Shown here one piece after another: positions 45,292 to 46,631 of a stretch of 46,631 nt of DNA. How positions within the stretch are numbered: position 1 is the stretch's first letter; the number at the start of each line of letters is the position of its first letter. Source of the DNA: Actinomycetes bacterium (GTDB taxonomy: Bacteria; Actinomycetota; Acidimicrobiia; Acidimicrobiales; Bog-793). Below the pieces are notes generated by a model that did no database searches, was not told the origin of the DNA, and saw only the letters and a program-made list of their open reading frames with translations. Where the stretch lies: the NCBI GenBank assembly GCA_021797795.1, contig JAJZZB010000010.1, positions 1 to 46,631 of the forward strand. Direction: 5' to 3'. Made by a program: the position numbers and the translations under genes.

Positions 45292-46145
45292 GCCACCAGC
45301 TTGCGCCGGGTCGGCCCGGCGGCGGTAGGGACGGAAGTCACACCGCCCGCGAGCTCAGGCCGGGCGACGGGCCCGAATGGGTCAAGGTCACGAGGGACCG
45401 ACGTGCCGTCCGGCCATCACTTGGTAGTGGGGCAAGCATCGGGGACGATGCCGGGGAGGCGGTCCCGGTGTCGCTCGTGGCGCGAGACGAGGTCGGTGGG
45501 ATGAGTGACGTTCGCTGCGGCGGTGCCGGCGGCGGTCCCGCCCTTTGACGACCCCGGCACCCATGCGATCCTGTCGATCCCCGGGCAGGAACGGGCTCCG
45601 GCGACCTTCAGTCTCGGCCCGCCGGCGGCTCGGACGGCCCCGGCGCCGTCCCGGCCGAGGAGGCGGCCGGTTTCCTCGACCCCGACCACACCTGGAGCCC
45701 GCTCGGTCTGCCCGGACTCGCCCCGCCGCGCAGGCGAGCCAGATGGACCGCACCATCGGCGGGCAGCGGCGCTCGTCTGGACCACGCCGTATGCCTTCCG
45801 GCCGTCCTACGGGGCGTGCGACTCGACCACTGGCGCGCTCGCCTCGGCTCGCCACATGGCGGTGTGGCTCTGGGACGCCGACACCGGGGATCGGAGTCGG
45901 CCCGCCGAGCTCGTTTCACCGGGCAGACAGGATCGCGCACCTGGCCGAGCCGGGGGGCGGGGCGCTCGCCGATCCGGTCATCCTCGTCCACGACGAGGCG
46001 GTCGCCGTAGCCGCCACGGTGGCTGTGTTGCCGACCATCATCGGCTCCTTCACTGGCCCGGCTGCCGCTCCGTCGTCCTGCTCGGACGTGCCAAAGAGTC
46101 CTAGGACCCTAGGAGGCCGGAAGGCCTCCGCCGTACTTTGACGCC

Positions 46146-46508
46146 ATGACGGTGGATGCGATGCGGGTCGAGGAGGTCATCGAGGCGGTGGCGGAGCTGT
46201 CGGCGGAGGCACCCGCCGAACAGGACGATGACGAGGTGGAGGCCCCCCTCGACGCCATCCTTGCCCGCCAGCTCGAGGCGCCGGTCTTCGACGACGAGGA
46301 GGACGAGCAGCTCTGGGGAGACCCCGACTCCGAGCGTGAATGGCAGTTCCCGGTGTTGGTGGCGAGGGCGCGGCCCGACGAGTTCGTCTGCGAGGGGTGC
46401 CACCTCATCAAGCGCCGTAGCCAGCTCGAGACGGTGGCGAACCTCTGTCACGACTGCGTCGTCACCGGCCCACCGGCCACGGTGGCGCTCGGACTGACCG
46501 GTGCCTGA
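46146..46508 (+). CDS. DUF4193-like protein with CxxC...CxxC motif
   Basis: DEQLWGDPDSEREWQFPVLVARARPDEFVCEGCHLIKRRSQLETVANLCHDCV. Confidence 0.78.
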   Translation: MTVDAMRVEEVIEAVAELSAEAPAEQDDDEVEAPLDAILARQLEAPVFDDEEDEQLWGDPDSEREWQFPVLVARARPDEFVCEGCHLIKRRSQLETVANLCHDCVVTGPPATVALGLTGA

Positions 46509-46631
46509 CGGCCACGAGCGATCGGGCGACCGGCCCCCGCGAACCGTCGACAAGGCGTCCCGCCCGAGGAGCGACCCGAGCTCACACCGCCCGGCCGTCT
46601 TCTCGTCCTTCGAGCGCCATCCCCTCCGCCT

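Noticed and set aside
1-46631. CRISPR arrays, tRNA or rRNA genes
   Set aside because: No regularly spaced repeats, cloverleaf-like tRNA sequences or rRNA signatures were noticed when reading both strands; a covariance search would be needed to be sure.

Overview
High-GC actinobacterial-type chromosomal window (my guess is an Acidimicrobiia-like or related actinobacterium; not testable here). The left ~7 kb is an accessory, decaying zone: a group II intron 3' portion (maturase ORF, domain V/VI), a CopG/PIN toxin-antitoxin pair, an SDR gene, an IS element with recognisable terminal inverted repeats that beheads an MmyB-type regulator, a Phd/PIN toxin-antitoxin pair, and a diverged ~150-bp noncoding repeat that follows each TA locus. 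From ~7.1 kb on it is mostly chromosomal: DUF2267 protein, phosphoribosyltransferase/hydrolase fusion, DksA-like zinc-finger protein, HtrA-type protease, F420-type oxidoreductases, patatin, orn, dut and three WS/DGAT acyltransferases. The most interesting part is 19.5-28.5 kb. There a Rieske oxygenase, acyl-CoA dehydrogenase, cupin, ADP-forming acyl-CoA synthetase, FAD oxidoreductase, TetR regulator and class-III aminotransferase are tied together by four copies of a GACTGA-N4-TCAGTC palindrome placed next to or over predicted -10 elements. This looks like a local TetR regulon for an unassigned catabolic pathway. Other unusual items are an alcohol dehydrogenase pseudogene whose middle segment is inverted relative to its ends, and an eroded GAPDH pseudogene. 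No CRISPR, tRNA or rRNA was recognised. All calls are by eye from motifs; no database search was run.
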